Shown here: positions 5,910-12,780 of the stretch, in pieces | Layout of the letters: every line of letters starts with the position of its first letter | How positions within the stretch are numbered: the first letter of the stretch is position 1 | Source of the DNA: an uncultured Ruminococcus sp. | Lineage (GTDB): Bacteria; Bacillota; Clostridia; Oscillospirales; Ruminococcaceae | Direction: 5' to 3' | NCBI GenBank assembly: GCA_900556055.1 | Contig: USNJ01000047.1 | Location: forward strand, 1 to 12,780 | Length of the DNA stretch: 12,780 nt | Notes under the pieces: generated by a model | Database searches by the model: none | What the model was told of the DNA's origin: nothing | Seen by the model: only the letters and a program-made list of their open reading frames with translations | Translations under genes and position numbers: made by a program

Positions 5910-6155
5910 TCATTCACCGAGATAAGATCTCACAAGCACCTGAAGAAGCTCGTCACGGTCTATGTGGCGGATAAGGCTTCTGGCATTGTTGTACGTTGTT
6001 ATGTACGTCGGATCTTCTGAAAGAATGTAGCCAACTATCTGGTTTATGGGGTTGTAGCCTTTTTCACGGAGGGCGTCGTATATGATTGTAAGATTTTTCC
6101 TGAGCTGACCTTCCCTGTCCTCATGGACGGAAAATGTCATAGTCTGTTCATTCAT
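5910..6155 (-). CDS. ireB: IreB family regulatory protein (UPF0297/DUF965)
   Basis: The 81-residue product matches the small IreB/UPF0297 family over its whole length: an N-terminal MTFSV segment, then helices with [27 protein letters not shown] and [25 protein letters not shown]. In Enterococcus faecalis IreB is a substrate of the PASTA-domain kinase IreK and lowers cephalosporin tolerance; phosphorylation falls on N-terminal threonines, and this protein has T5 and T7 in that region. AAGGAGG lies eight bases before the ATG. In many Bacillota the gene is followed by ruvX and a UPF0473 gene; here it stands alone between its own promoter (6221-6249) and terminator (5874-5902). No kinase gene is in the window. 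Confidence 0.93.
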   Translation of the reverse strand: MNEQTMTFSVHEDREGQLRKNLTIIYDALREKGYNPINQIVGYILSEDPTYITTYNNARSLIRHIDRDELLQVLVRSYLGE

Positions 6156-6220
6156 AGCTATGCCTCCTTAAGCAGCCTGATTCCTTATACAATTTATACA
6201 TTATATTCGGAACTGATACT

Positions 6221-6249
6221 ATTATAACCCATTTGTCCGAAAATAACAA
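6221..6249 (-). promoter_or_regulatory. Promoter of ireB
   Basis: On the minus strand TTGTTA (6244-6249), 17 bases, TATAAT (6221-6226). Start near 6214 gives a leader of about 59 bases. Confidence 0.82.
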
Positions 6250-6298
6250 GGGGTTTTTCAGAATTTTCCGAAATTTATCACATACAGATTATGGAAAG

Positions 6299-7375
6299 TT
6301 ACTGTTTCATGCGCCTGTCGATGATATCCATCACCTCGTCCGTGTTATCAAAAAGCAGTTCATGACCTCCGCCTTCGATCATTTCTATAGCCTCGCTGTC
6401 CTCGCCGACGTACTTTTTCAGGGTGTCTGCGGGCGTTATAAGGTCCTCGCTTCCGCATATGAACACAACAGGGACAAACTGGAACGAATAGCCGAACTGC
6501 TGTGAATCAAACTCAACGAAGCTTCTGAAAAATGCTTCATTATCATTGTTCGGGAATGAAAATCCGGTCAAATCGCCAAGCTTGCAGTACGGCGATACAA
6601 AAAGAGAATATGATGTCGGAGCTCTGCTGCTGCCATAGCCCAGAAGTTCAAGAGTATCATAAAAAACGGACTGCTCAATAGTTCCGTAATCCGTGACAGC
6701 TTTTTCCGCATCCATATATCTGTTGAATTCCTTCATGCTCGTGAGCATGGAGCTTTCGGCTTCTTTCATTATTGATGATGACATTCCGTTCATAAGATCG
6801 CATACCTGCGATACTCCGAAATACGCTTCGGCATATGACGGATATTTTCGGCAGAAATCGGCAGCGGTCACAGAGCCGAAGGAATATCCGAGGATATAGA
6901 ATTTATCTTCCTCCCTGCCCAGCTTTTCATGCACCAGATCGCATATCTCAGCCGCATCATCGGAAACATTTTTATAGGAAAAATCATCGGTTTCACGGTT
7001 CATCGAGCGTGTGACACCGGTGCCTCTCATATCCCATGTAACTACCACGAACCGCTGTTCAAGCCCGTCGGGGATCATATATGACGACGATGCCGAAAGC
7101 TTTCCGGGATAATCGGGAAAAACGAGCAGCAGCGGATTTTCGGAAAAATCCCCCTTTACCCGTATGTACTGCGTTATCCCGCCGATCTCAGCCTCATATG
7201 ACGCATCTACACTCCACGAAGATGCATTTTTATGTTCTTCCGACAATATGCGGCTGCGTTCCGCCTGACGGTATGCAAGCACTCCGAAAAAGAACAAAGC
7301 GCATACGCAAAGCAATATTATCGGTATGTGAAACAGGATACCTCTTTTTTTCGTACCCGTATTGTTTTCTGACAT
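6299..7375 (-). CDS. Membrane-anchored alpha/beta hydrolase
   Basis: A 358-residue serine hydrolase of the alpha/beta fold. After a short basic N-terminus, residues 14-35 form one membrane helix, which probably leaves the enzyme domain outside the cell. The domain shows FPDYPG near the oxyanion position (where HGGPG is typical), TWDMRGTGVTRS as in the DxRGxG motif of proline-iminopeptidase-like members, the nucleophile elbow GYSFGS (S165), GSEDLITP (D311) and GGGHELLF (H338), so the catalytic triad is complete. A helical insertion (about 190-265) would form the lid. GGAGG lies ten bases before the ATG and the gene has its own promoter. The substrate cannot be told from the sequence: peptidase, esterase or lipase activity are all possible. 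No terminator is obvious between its stop and the ireB promoter; a 7-bp hairpin near 6254-6271 has no T-run. Confidence 0.85.
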   Translation of the reverse strand: MSENNTGTKKRGILFHIPIILLCVCALFFFGVLAYRQAERSRILSEEHKNASSWSVDASYEAEIGGITQYIRVKGDFSENPLLLVFPDYPGKLSASSSYMIPDGLEQRFVVVTWDMRGTGVTRSMNRETDDFSYKNVSDDAAEICDLVHEKLGREEDKFYILGYSFGSVTAADFCRKYPSYAEAYFGVSQVCDLMNGMSSSIMKEAESSMLTSMKEFNRYMDAEKAVTDYGTIEQSVFYDTLELLGYGSSRAPTSYSLFVSPYCKLGDLTGFSFPNNDNEAFFRSFVEFDSQQFGYSFQFVPVVFICGSEDLITPADTLKKYVGEDSEAIEMIEGGGHELLFDNTDEVMDIIDRRMKQ

Positions 7376-7419
7376 TTCAGATATACCTCCGAACCGATTT
7401 TCAGACAGTAATTTATATT

Positions 7420-7448
7420 ATTATACTATATTCATCTTAAAATGTAAA
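7420..7448 (-). promoter_or_regulatory. Promoter of the alpha/beta hydrolase gene
   Basis: On the minus strand TTTACA (7443-7448), 17 bases, TATAAT (7420-7425). It points away from the SRP RNA promoter. The intervening 7449-7577 is AT-rich and holds no gene I can see, only a short GTATAT/ATATAC dyad near 7513-7532. Confidence 0.8.
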
Positions 7449-7577
7449 GAGATAAACAGAAATAATCCACAAATTTATTTTCCGATATATGTCCGCTAAT
7501 GTAACATATGACAGTATATTGTGTATGATATACAAATAATTATCTTTTATTTGTGCAAAATGTCATGAAAAATACTG

Positions 7578-7606
7578 TTGCAATATTAACGGAACTATGG
7601 TATAAT
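7578..7606 (+). promoter_or_regulatory. Promoter of the SRP RNA and probably the downstream operon
   Basis: TTGCAA (7578-7583), 17 bases, TATAAT (7601-7606). Transcription should begin near 7613, about 23 bases before the closing stem of the SRP RNA, implying 5' trimming. No other promoter is evident before the TPR gene. Confidence 0.88.
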
Positions 7607-7635
7607 TAGAACTCAAGAGGATTAACAACAACTGT

Positions 7636-7764
7636 AATCCGGTATATAGGTGTGCGGGCCCTGTGCAACGAAACACCGTGAACCATGTCAGGCGGGGAAC
7701 CGAGCAGCATTAAGCGGATCGTTTCGTGTGCCGCAGCAAGCCTGCACACCTATATACCGGATTT
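7636..7764 (+). ncRNA. ffs: Signal recognition particle RNA, small bacterial type (4.5S-like)
   Basis: This RNA binds Ffh and guides membrane and secreted proteins to the translocon. The conserved apical domain is exact: ATGTCAGG, then CGG, the GGAA tetraloop (7696-7699), CCG and AGCAGC. The ends form a perfect long stem, with ATCCGGTATATAGGTGTGC pairing with GCACACCTATATACCGGAT. About 129 nt with no room for an Alu-like domain places it in the small class rather than the ~270-nt Bacillus type. It precedes dnaX-ebfC-recR, as scr does in Bacillus subtilis. The exact mature ends are an estimate. Confidence 0.95.
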
Positions 7765-7778
7765 TTATTTTGATTTTT
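7741..7778 (+). terminator. T-rich 3' end of the SRP RNA acting as a leaky terminator
   Basis: The 3' arm of the SRP RNA closing stem runs straight into ATTTTTATTTTGATTTTTG. This makes the RNA its own terminator. The TPR gene begins at 7782 with no visible promoter of its own, so some read-through is needed. Confidence 0.7.
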
Positions 7779-7781
7779 GCT

Positions 7782-8681
7782 ATGTATAGATTCTTGGAAT
7801 GGCTGAAAAAAATTCTTGTACGGTTTGCCCCGTATCTGGCGGGCGCAGTCTTTTCGGCGGCGCTCGTTTTATTTATAATGTATGCATATTACGATAAGGG
7901 CTTTGAGACAGCCGCAAGGATATCGGCAGTAGGTGTTGCCGTCCTGCTGGCGTTCCTGCTCGGCTATATTGGCTGCACCTCAGGCTCGGGCGATCTTGCG
8001 TCCTCGATGCTGAACGGCGATGAGTTCTCACACCAAAAAAAAGCCTCCGTCCTTGTAAGAAAGGGACTGAATGCCCTTGAAAGACGTGAAATAGGCGAAG
8101 CTCTGAACCTTTTCAAGGATGCCGAAAGCTGTGATATGACCGAGGATGAGCAGGCTATGCTCGCAAACCTCATGGGTGCGTGCTATAAGATCGGCGGATA
8201 TCCCACAAATGCGGGCATATATTTCCGCAAGGCGATAGACCACGGAATGGATTCTCCCGAGATATATCTCGATGCCGCAAGATGCTTCACAGCTTCAGGT
8301 TCGTTTGATGATGCGCTGGAATGTTACGGTCATCTGACATCGCTTGATCCCGTACCCGAATGTGTATATAACGACCTCGGAATGCTCTGGCTCAAAAAGG
8401 GCATTGCCGAAAAGGCACTTGAATATTTCAGTCTGTCAGCGGAAAAGCACATGAATTACAGCTTTGCGCTCGGCGGCTGTTCGCTTTCCTATCTGCTGAT
8501 GAAGGACTTTGAAAAAAGCCGTACATACTATTCGCTTGCGATCGTGAACGGCGTACCCGATATGTCGGGATTTAAGGAGTATTATGCGGAGATCGCAAAT
8601 TCCGTTGACTATAAGGCGGATTTTCTGGATCTCAATACGCCGCCCGCCGATGAAAATGATGAAGAGACCGCAAACGTGTAA
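7782..8681 (+). CDS. Two-TM membrane protein with tetratricopeptide repeats
   Basis: A 299-residue protein of unknown function. Two membrane helices (about 17-37 and 46-65) are followed by a soluble domain of TPR-like helix pairs (about 90-255, for example GDFEKS/SGSFDDALECY/KGIAEKALEYF types) and an acidic tail. The domain should be cytoplasmic with both termini inside. The frame is open further left to 7650, but that part is the SRP RNA, so the ATG at 7782 is chosen; it has no Shine-Dalgarno, only T-rich terminator sequence, which is odd for this genome. TPR domains hold partner proteins, but nothing names the partner. It sits between the SRP RNA and dnaX, with 20 bases to the dnaX start. 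Confidence 0.8.
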   Translation: MYRFLEWLKKILVRFAPYLAGAVFSAALVLFIMYAYYDKGFETAARISAVGVAVLLAFLLGYIGCTSGSGDLASSMLNGDEFSHQKKASVLVRKGLNALERREIGEALNLFKDAESCDMTEDEQAMLANLMGACYKIGGYPTNAGIYFRKAIDHGMDSPEIYLDAARCFTASGSFDDALECYGHLTSLDPVPECVYNDLGMLWLKKGIAEKALEYFSLSAEKHMNYSFALGGCSLSYLLMKDFEKSRTYYSLAIVNGVPDMSGFKEYYAEIANSVDYKADFLDLNTPPADENDEETANV

Positions 8682-8701
8682 AATAAAGCGAGGTCATGCC
8701 G

Positions 8702-10327
8702 ATGTATACGGCACTTTACCGTAAATACCGTCCGCTGGTTTTTGACGATGTTCTGTCCCAGCCGCACAATACAATAACCCTGAGAAATCAGGTCAGAAAC
8801 AATACGACCGCCCATGCCTACCTGTTCACAGGATCAAGAGGAACGGGCAAAACGACCTGCGCAAGAATACTTGCAAAGGCGGTAAACTGTGAAAATCCCA
8901 AAGACGGAAACCCCTGCCTTGAATGCAGCATATGCAAAGATGCAGAAAATTCCGCTCTTTCCGATATAATCGAGATCGATGCCGCATCAAACAACGGCGT
9001 TGACGATATCCGTGATCTGCGTGAAGCGGCGGCTTTCATGCCCGAACGCTGCAAGTACAGGATATACATCATCGACGAGGTGCATATGCTCTCCCCCGCA
9101 GCCTTCAATGCACTGCTGAAAATAATGGAAGAGCCGCCTCCGTATGTGAAATTCATTCTCGCAACGACCGAGCTTCATAAGGTCCCTGCGACAGTCCTTT
9201 CAAGATGCCAGAGATTTGATTTCCGACGCATTAAGAATGAGGATATCGTTGCAAGAATAAAAATGATCGCCGAAAAAGAAGGCACATTCACTGTTGCCGA
9301 TGAAGCAGCAGAGCTTATAGCAAGGCTCTCCGACGGCGGTATGCGTGACGCTCTTTCGCTGCTCGATCAGTGCGTTGCATTTTCCTCCGAGATCACCTCG
9401 GAAACAGTTTCATCAGCCGCAGGAATTGCGGGACGTGACTATCTTTTTGATATAATGGACGCAGTTTCCGAAAATGATATCGCGCGGATAATCTCCGTGA
9501 CGGACAGGCTCTATGCCATGTCCAAGGATATGCAGAGACTGTGCGCCGAGCTTATCTCGCAGTTCAGAAATGTGATGCTGATAAAAACTATACCCGGTCA
9601 GAACGACATTCTCGCCTGTATGCCCGATGAGATCGGCAGGCTGACAGATATATCATCAAGGCTGACGCTCCCTGAGATAATGGACAAGCTCGACATTCTC
9701 CAAAGCACGTATGAACGTCTGTCAAAGGCGGTAAATAAGCGTGTTGAACTGGAAATGTGCTTTGTCCGGCTATGCACCAAAAAGCAGACGCAGACAGCTG
9801 TTTCGGCTGACCCCCGGGCGGATATCTCCGATCTTGCGGACAGGCTGAACAAGCGCATCTCAGCACTTGAACAGAGCATCTCAAACGGTGCAGCAGCCGC
9901 ACCTCAGATAAAGCGTGTGCCGATACTGAATGCAGAGCCGCATACCGCAGCAGCGCAGACGCAGAAGGTTCCCGAAGCCGAGCCTGCAAAGATCAATCTG
10001 AATGAGATGACAAATGTCGCATCCTGGGCAGAGATTCTTGAACGCTATAAAGAGCTTTGCCCCCCTGCAGCAGGCTGTCTTGAAGGCTCATCTGCAAGGG
10101 AAAGCGGAAGCAATATGGTCGTTCTGACGAACAATTTGTTCTTCGCCAAACTGTTTGCCATAAAGGAAAATTCGGACAAGCTCCGTCAGGCAGCTGCCGA
10201 GATAACCGGCAAACAGTATAATATCCGATGCTTCAAGGCGAAATCGGCAGCAGCCGAGGAAACGCCCCCCGCAAAGGAGATAATCGAAAAAGCCAAGAGA
10301 TTCGGTATCCCAACCGAATTGCAATAA
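8702..10327 (+). CDS. dnaX: DNA polymerase III subunits gamma/tau
   Basis: DnaX forms the ATPase ring of the clamp loader and ties polymerase cores together. Numbering from the ATG at 8702: MYTALYRKYRP start, Walker A GSRGTGKT (44-51), zinc cysteines C63, C72, C75 and C78, Walker B DEVH (125-128), sensor 1 ATTE (154-157) and the SRC arginine finger (167-169). Domain III ends near residue 355. A Gln/Ala-rich linker and a C-terminal tau-like part (about 425-541) follow. The ATG at 8696 is rejected because the GAGG would lie only two bases away; at 8702 the spacing is eight and the protein begins like its homologues. The 541-residue length is typical for Bacillota. It is co-transcribed with ebfC and recR. 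Confidence 0.96.
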   Translation: MYTALYRKYRPLVFDDVLSQPHNTITLRNQVRNNTTAHAYLFTGSRGTGKTTCARILAKAVNCENPKDGNPCLECSICKDAENSALSDIIEIDAASNNGVDDIRDLREAAAFMPERCKYRIYIIDEVHMLSPAAFNALLKIMEEPPPYVKFILATTELHKVPATVLSRCQRFDFRRIKNEDIVARIKMIAEKEGTFTVADEAAELIARLSDGGMRDALSLLDQCVAFSSEITSETVSSAAGIAGRDYLFDIMDAVSENDIARIISVTDRLYAMSKDMQRLCAELISQFRNVMLIKTIPGQNDILACMPDEIGRLTDISSRLTLPEIMDKLDILQSTYERLSKAVNKRVELEMCFVRLCTKKQTQTAVSADPRADISDLADRLNKRISALEQSISNGAAAAPQIKRVPILNAEPHTAAAQTQKVPEAEPAKINLNEMTNVASWAEILERYKELCPPAAGCLEGSSARESGSNMVVLTNNLFFAKLFAIKENSDKLRQAAAEITGKQYNIRCFKAKSAAAEETPPAKEIIEKAKRFGIPTELQ

Positions 10328-10356
10328 ACAACTATGATTTAAAGGAGAAAACCAAT

Positions 10357-10704
10357 ATGAAATCAAGATTACCACAGGGTATGGGCGGCGGCGCTCAGAA
10401 TATGAATTCCATGGTGAAGCAGGCTCAGAAGATGCAGGATCAGATCCTCAAGCTCCAGGAAGATATCGAGCAGAGAGAGTTCACTGCAACATCCGGCGGC
10501 GGAGCTGTAACTGTTGTTATGACAGGAAAGAAGGAGCTGAAGGCTGTAACACTGAAGCCCGAAGTCGTTGACAAGGACGATATCGAGATGCTCCAGGATC
10601 TCATCATCAGTGCTGTAAACGAGGCTGTTAAGCAGATCGAAGATACTTCCGAAAAGGAAATGGCTCCTATCACAGGCGGAATCTCCTTCCCCGGACTTTT
10701 CTAA
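10357..10704 (+). CDS. ebfC: Nucleoid-associated protein EbfC/YbaB family
   Basis: A small dimeric DNA-binding protein that often travels with dnaX and recR. The 115 residues match the family throughout: MKSRLPQGMGGG N-terminus, a Gln/Lys-rich helix (MVKQAQKMQDQILKLQED), the strand pair FTATSGGGAVTVVMTGKKELKAVTL, KPEVVDKDDIEMLQDLIISAVNEAV and the GGISFPGLF end. AAAGGAG at 10341-10347 sits nine bases before the ATG at 10357, so the longer frame running back into dnaX is not used. The gap to recR is three bases. Confidence 0.96.
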   Translation: MKSRLPQGMGGGAQNMNSMVKQAQKMQDQILKLQEDIEQREFTATSGGGAVTVVMTGKKELKAVTLKPEVVDKDDIEMLQDLIISAVNEAVKQIEDTSEKEMAPITGGISFPGLF

Positions 10705-10707
10705 AAT

Positions 10708-11313
10708 ATGAAAGCACAAAGCACTGCGCTTCCGCTTGTTCTTCTGGCTGAACAGTTTGCAAAGCTCCCCGGAATAGGCATGAAATCCGCTCAGCGGCTC
10801 GCCTATCACATGATGTCGTATACCGACGAGGAGGCCGAAGCATTTGCAAAGGCAATACTTGACGCTCACTACAATGTCAAGCGCTGCAAAATATGCCAGA
10901 ATCTTTCGGAAAATGATATCTGCCCCATCTGTTCGGATATAGGCAGAGATAAAAGCATCGTCTGCGTAGTCGAATCACCGAGGGATATCGCCGCTTTTGA
11001 ACGTGCAAACGAGTATAACGGCGTTTACCATGTGCTTCACGGACTTATCGCCCCGCTTGACGGCATCACTCCCGATAAGCTGAAGATCAAGGAGCTGATC
11101 GCGCGGATAGGCGAAGGCGGAATAGATGAAGTCATCATGGCGACCAACCCCACTCCCGAAGGCGATGCGACCGCACTCTACATTTCAAGGCTGATAAAGC
11201 CGCTGGGCGTAAAGGTAACACGTCTTGCATTCGGTCTGCCGATAGGCGGAACTCTCGAATATGCCGACGAAGTTACCCTGTTCAAAGCACTTGAAAACCG
11301 AAGCGAAATATAA
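10708..11313 (+). CDS. recR: Recombination mediator protein RecR
   Basis: RecR works with RecO/RecF to load RecA on gapped DNA. The 201 residues show a helix-hairpin-helix (KLPGIGMKSAQRLAYHM, 19-35), a four-cysteine zinc site (C60, C63, C72, C75), a Toprim domain (from about 84: VCVVESPRDI, then EVIMATNPTPEGDATALYI) and the conserved end TRLAFGLPIGGTLEYADEVTL. The ATG is three bases after the ebfC stop and no good ribosome binding site is visible, so translation is probably coupled to ebfC. It is the last gene of the SRP RNA-dnaX operon. Confidence 0.97.
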   Translation: MKAQSTALPLVLLAEQFAKLPGIGMKSAQRLAYHMMSYTDEEAEAFAKAILDAHYNVKRCKICQNLSENDICPICSDIGRDKSIVCVVESPRDIAAFERANEYNGVYHVLHGLIAPLDGITPDKLKIKELIARIGEGGIDEVIMATNPTPEGDATALYISRLIKPLGVKVTRLAFGLPIGGTLEYADEVTLFKALENRSEI

Positions 11314-11315
11314 AC

Positions 11316-11352
11316 AAAGGCTGTACGATCCGCACGACCGTACAGCCTTTTT
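11316..11352 (+). terminator. Terminator shared by convergent recR and metK
   Basis: AAAGGCTGTACG (11316-11327) and CGTACAGCCTTT (11339-11350) form a perfect 12-bp stem followed by TTTTT on the + strand, three bases after the recR stop. On the minus strand the stem is followed by GTTTATATTTC, moderately T-rich, so it can also end leftward metK transcripts. Confidence 0.92.
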
Positions 11353-11363
11353 GTATGCATTTG

Positions 11364-11513
11364 TTACTTTGTAAGTATTTTCAGCTCGTCCGCCATGACT
11401 CTGATATCCTTCACCATATCATTCAAAGACTCCGTTCCCGCACTGTTTTCAATATTTCTGCTGAGATCCGATATCTTTGCGGATAAAATTTGATCGCAAT
11501 GTTTATCAGCCGT
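11364..11513 (-). pseudogene. Short coding-like remnant overlapping the end of metK
   Basis: A 49-codon open stretch on the minus strand begins after a TAA in another frame of metK and ends at TAA (11364-11366). The first good start is the ATG at 11415-11417, only 17 codons from the end. The translation (…ISDLSRNIENSAGTESLNDMVKDIRVMADELKILTK) has the charge and heptad pattern of an amphipathic coiled coil, unlike random shadow frames. It may be the tail of a lost gene, a tiny protein made by reinitiation after metK, or chance. I do not recognise a family. Confidence 0.25.
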
Positions 11514-12687
11514 TTACAGCAGCCTTCAGCGCATCGACCTTGTCACGTCTTTCCCATGCAACGCCGAGATCCTCACGGCCCATGTGACCGTAAGCAGCAA
11601 GCTGTCTGTACTGTGGCTTTCTGAGCTCAAGTGTTTCGATGATAGCGGCAGGACGGAGATCAAACACCTTGTTTACAGCATCAGCAAGCTTCTCGTCGGA
11701 AACAATGCCCGTGCCGAATGTATCGACCATGACTGAAACAGGCTTTGCCACACCGATAGCATACGCAAGCTGTACCTCGCACTTCTTTGCAAGTCCAGCA
11801 GCAACGATATTCTTTGCAACATATCTTGCAGCATAAGCAGCCGAACGGTCAACCTTTGTAGGATCCTTTCCGCTGAATGCTCCGCCGCCGTGACGTGAAT
11901 ATCCGCCGTATGTGTCAACGATGATCTTTCTTCCGGTAAGTCCGCTGTCGCCCTGGGGACCGCCGATAACAAAACGTCCTGTCGGGTTTACGTAATACTT
12001 TGTATCAACGAGCAGCTCTGCGGGAACTACTGCCTTTATTACCTTTTCGATGATATCCTCTCTGATCTTTTCGAGGGATACCTCCTCAGCATGCTGAGAG
12101 GAAACAACGATAGTATCTACTCTTACAGGCTTTCCGTCATCATATTCAACAGTTACCTGAGTCTTTCCGTCGGGACGGAGATATGGCAGAGTGCCGTTCT
12201 TTCTTACTTCGCTGAGCTTCTTAGCCAGCTTATGTGCAAGCGAGATAGGCAGCGGCATAAGCTCGGAAGTTTCGTCGCAGGCAAAACCGAACATCATACC
12301 CTGATCGCCGGCACCTGTCATGTTGGAATCGCTGCTTTCGCCGTCCTTGTGCTCCAGAGCCTCATCAACGCCCATCGCAATATCAGCTGACTGCTCGTCG
12401 ATAGATGTAACAACAGAGCATGTGTGTCCGTCAAAACCGAACTTTGCACGGTCATATCCGATATCAACGACTACCTGACGAACGATCTTCGGGATATCAA
12501 CATAGCATTTAGTGGAAATTTCGCCCATGCATAGCACAAGTCCCGTAGTGCAGCAGGTCTCGCATGCAACTCTGGACATAGGGTCATTTGCAAGCATTGC
12601 GTCAAGAACTGCATCAGAGATCTGGTCGCAGATCTTATCGGGATGTCCCTCAGTAACGGATTCGGAAGTAAAAAGATACTTAGACAT
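11506..12687 (-). CDS. metK: S-adenosylmethionine synthetase
   Basis: MetK makes S-adenosylmethionine from methionine and ATP, releasing phosphate and diphosphate; it works as a cytoplasmic tetramer with Mg2+ and K+. The 393-residue product has the classic elements: [15 protein letters not shown] (12-26), [12 protein letters not shown] (125-136), the [21 protein letters not shown] stretch (242-262), and [23 protein letters not shown] (267-289). The frame extends 15 codons further upstream, but the ATG at 12687 is chosen because [18 protein letters not shown] is the normal beginning and GAAAGGAA lies about eight bases before it. A terminator-like hairpin only about 36 bases upstream suggests transcription attenuation. 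Confidence 0.97.
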   Translation of the reverse strand: MSKYLFTSESVTEGHPDKICDQISDAVLDAMLANDPMSRVACETCCTTGLVLCMGEISTKCYVDIPKIVRQVVVDIGYDRAKFGFDGHTCSVVTSIDEQSADIAMGVDEALEHKDGESSDSNMTGAGDQGMMFGFACDETSELMPLPISLAHKLAKKLSEVRKNGTLPYLRPDGKTQVTVEYDDGKPVRVDTIVVSSQHAEEVSLEKIREDIIEKVIKAVVPAELLVDTKYYVNPTGRFVIGGPQGDSGLTGRKIIVDTYGGYSRHGGGAFSGKDPTKVDRSAAYAARYVAKNIVAAGLAKKCEVQLAYAIGVAKPVSVMVDTFGTGIVSDEKLADAVNKVFDLRPAAIIETLELRKPQYRQLAAYGHMGREDLGVAWERRDKVDALKAAVNG

Positions 12688-12722
12688 AAAACCATTCCTT
12701 TCGTTTTCGTTCAAGAATGCAC

Positions 12723-12751
12723 AAAAAAGCACCCGATAAATAATCGAGTGC
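12723..12751 (-). promoter_or_regulatory. Terminator-like hairpin in the metK leader, probable attenuator
   Basis: On the minus strand GCACTCGAT (12743-12751) pairs with ATCGGGTGC (12729-12737), nine pairs with one T-G, a five-base loop, then TTTTTT (12723-12728). It ends 36 bases before the metK ATG with no promoter in between, so metK transcripts must pass through it. That layout fits the expression platform of a leader-type switch, SAM-responsive in many Bacillota metK genes. The aptamer, if any, lies mostly beyond the window edge and cannot be confirmed. The alternative is a leaky terminator of an upstream gene. Confidence 0.7.
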
Positions 12752-12780
12752 GGATATCCTGTTTCGGAAGCTGAACGCTT

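Noticed and set aside
7650..7781. 44-codon N-terminal extension of the TPR protein
   Set aside because: The extension is the SRP RNA itself; the RNA fold is unmistakable and the cysteine-rich translation is accidental.
9270..9282. A-run GAAAAAGAA in dnaX as a frameshift site
   Set aside because: It lies inside the conserved ATPase region and its phase does not give a proper slippery heptamer.
10228..10356. Extended start of ebfC within dnaX
   Set aside because: The extension overlaps dnaX in another frame; the ATG at 10357 has AAAGGAG at proper spacing and the family's normal N-terminus.
1..12780. CRISPR array, insertion sequence, toxin-antitoxin or defence system
   Set aside because: I saw no regularly spaced repeats, transposase motifs or known defence domains on either strand.

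Overview
The window looks like chromosome from a Gram-positive, Ruminococcus-type clostridium (Oscillospirales). This rests on AT-leaning intergenic DNA with near-consensus sigma-A promoters, AAGGAGG-type ribosome binding sites, a small bacterial SRP RNA heading a dnaX-ebfC-recR operon as in Bacillota, an IreB/UPF0297 protein, and a PdaA-type deacetylase. The genus is an inference from gene content and style; no search was run.

Layout, left to right. (1) 2-385: the GC-rich 3' end of a MATE-family transporter on the + strand, closed by a hairpin terminator. (2) 561-1492, minus strand: the trans-translation pair. smpB sits behind a perfect TTGACA-N17-TATAAT promoter, and the complete tmRNA gene (ssrA) follows 11 bases after it with its own terminator. 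(3) 1510-1636: a non-coding element that folds into a three-stem structure, apparently as a minus-strand RNA. (4) 1641-4494, minus strand: a promoter, a cytoplasmic GH36 alpha-galactosidase and, 6 bases later, a putative L-2-amino-thiazoline-4-carboxylic acid (ATC) hydrolase family protein. (5) 4604-5833, minus: a lipoprotein PdaA-type polysaccharide deacetylase with promoter, leader hairpin and terminator. (6) 5874-6249, minus: ireB as a single-gene unit. (7) 6299-7448, minus: a membrane-anchored alpha/beta hydrolase. (8) 7578-11352, plus: a promoter, the SRP RNA, a two-TM TPR protein, dnaX, ebfC and recR, ending in a terminator shared with convergent metK. (9) 11506-12751, minus: metK, preceded by a terminator-like hairpin that probably attenuates its transcription.

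Themes. Most of the window is housekeeping: ribosome rescue (SmpB/tmRNA), protein targeting (SRP RNA), replication clamp loading (DnaX), recombinational repair (RecR, with EbfC), SAM synthesis (MetK) and cell-wall-linked functions (PdaA-like, IreB). The accessory parts are the sugar-degrading operon, the anchored hydrolase, and the GC-rich MATE fragment against the 3' end of ssrA, a classic integration-site position. Six promoters share an identical 17-base spacer and five transcription units run leftwards from them, so the minus-strand block is a run of short, independently transcribed units.

I did not find a CRISPR array, phage module, insertion sequence or defence system. The strongest unexplained signal is the structured element at 1510-1636. 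Next come the composition break at the ssrA 3' flank, the attenuator-like hairpin ahead of metK, and the TPR gene inserted between the SRP RNA and dnaX with no visible ribosome binding site.
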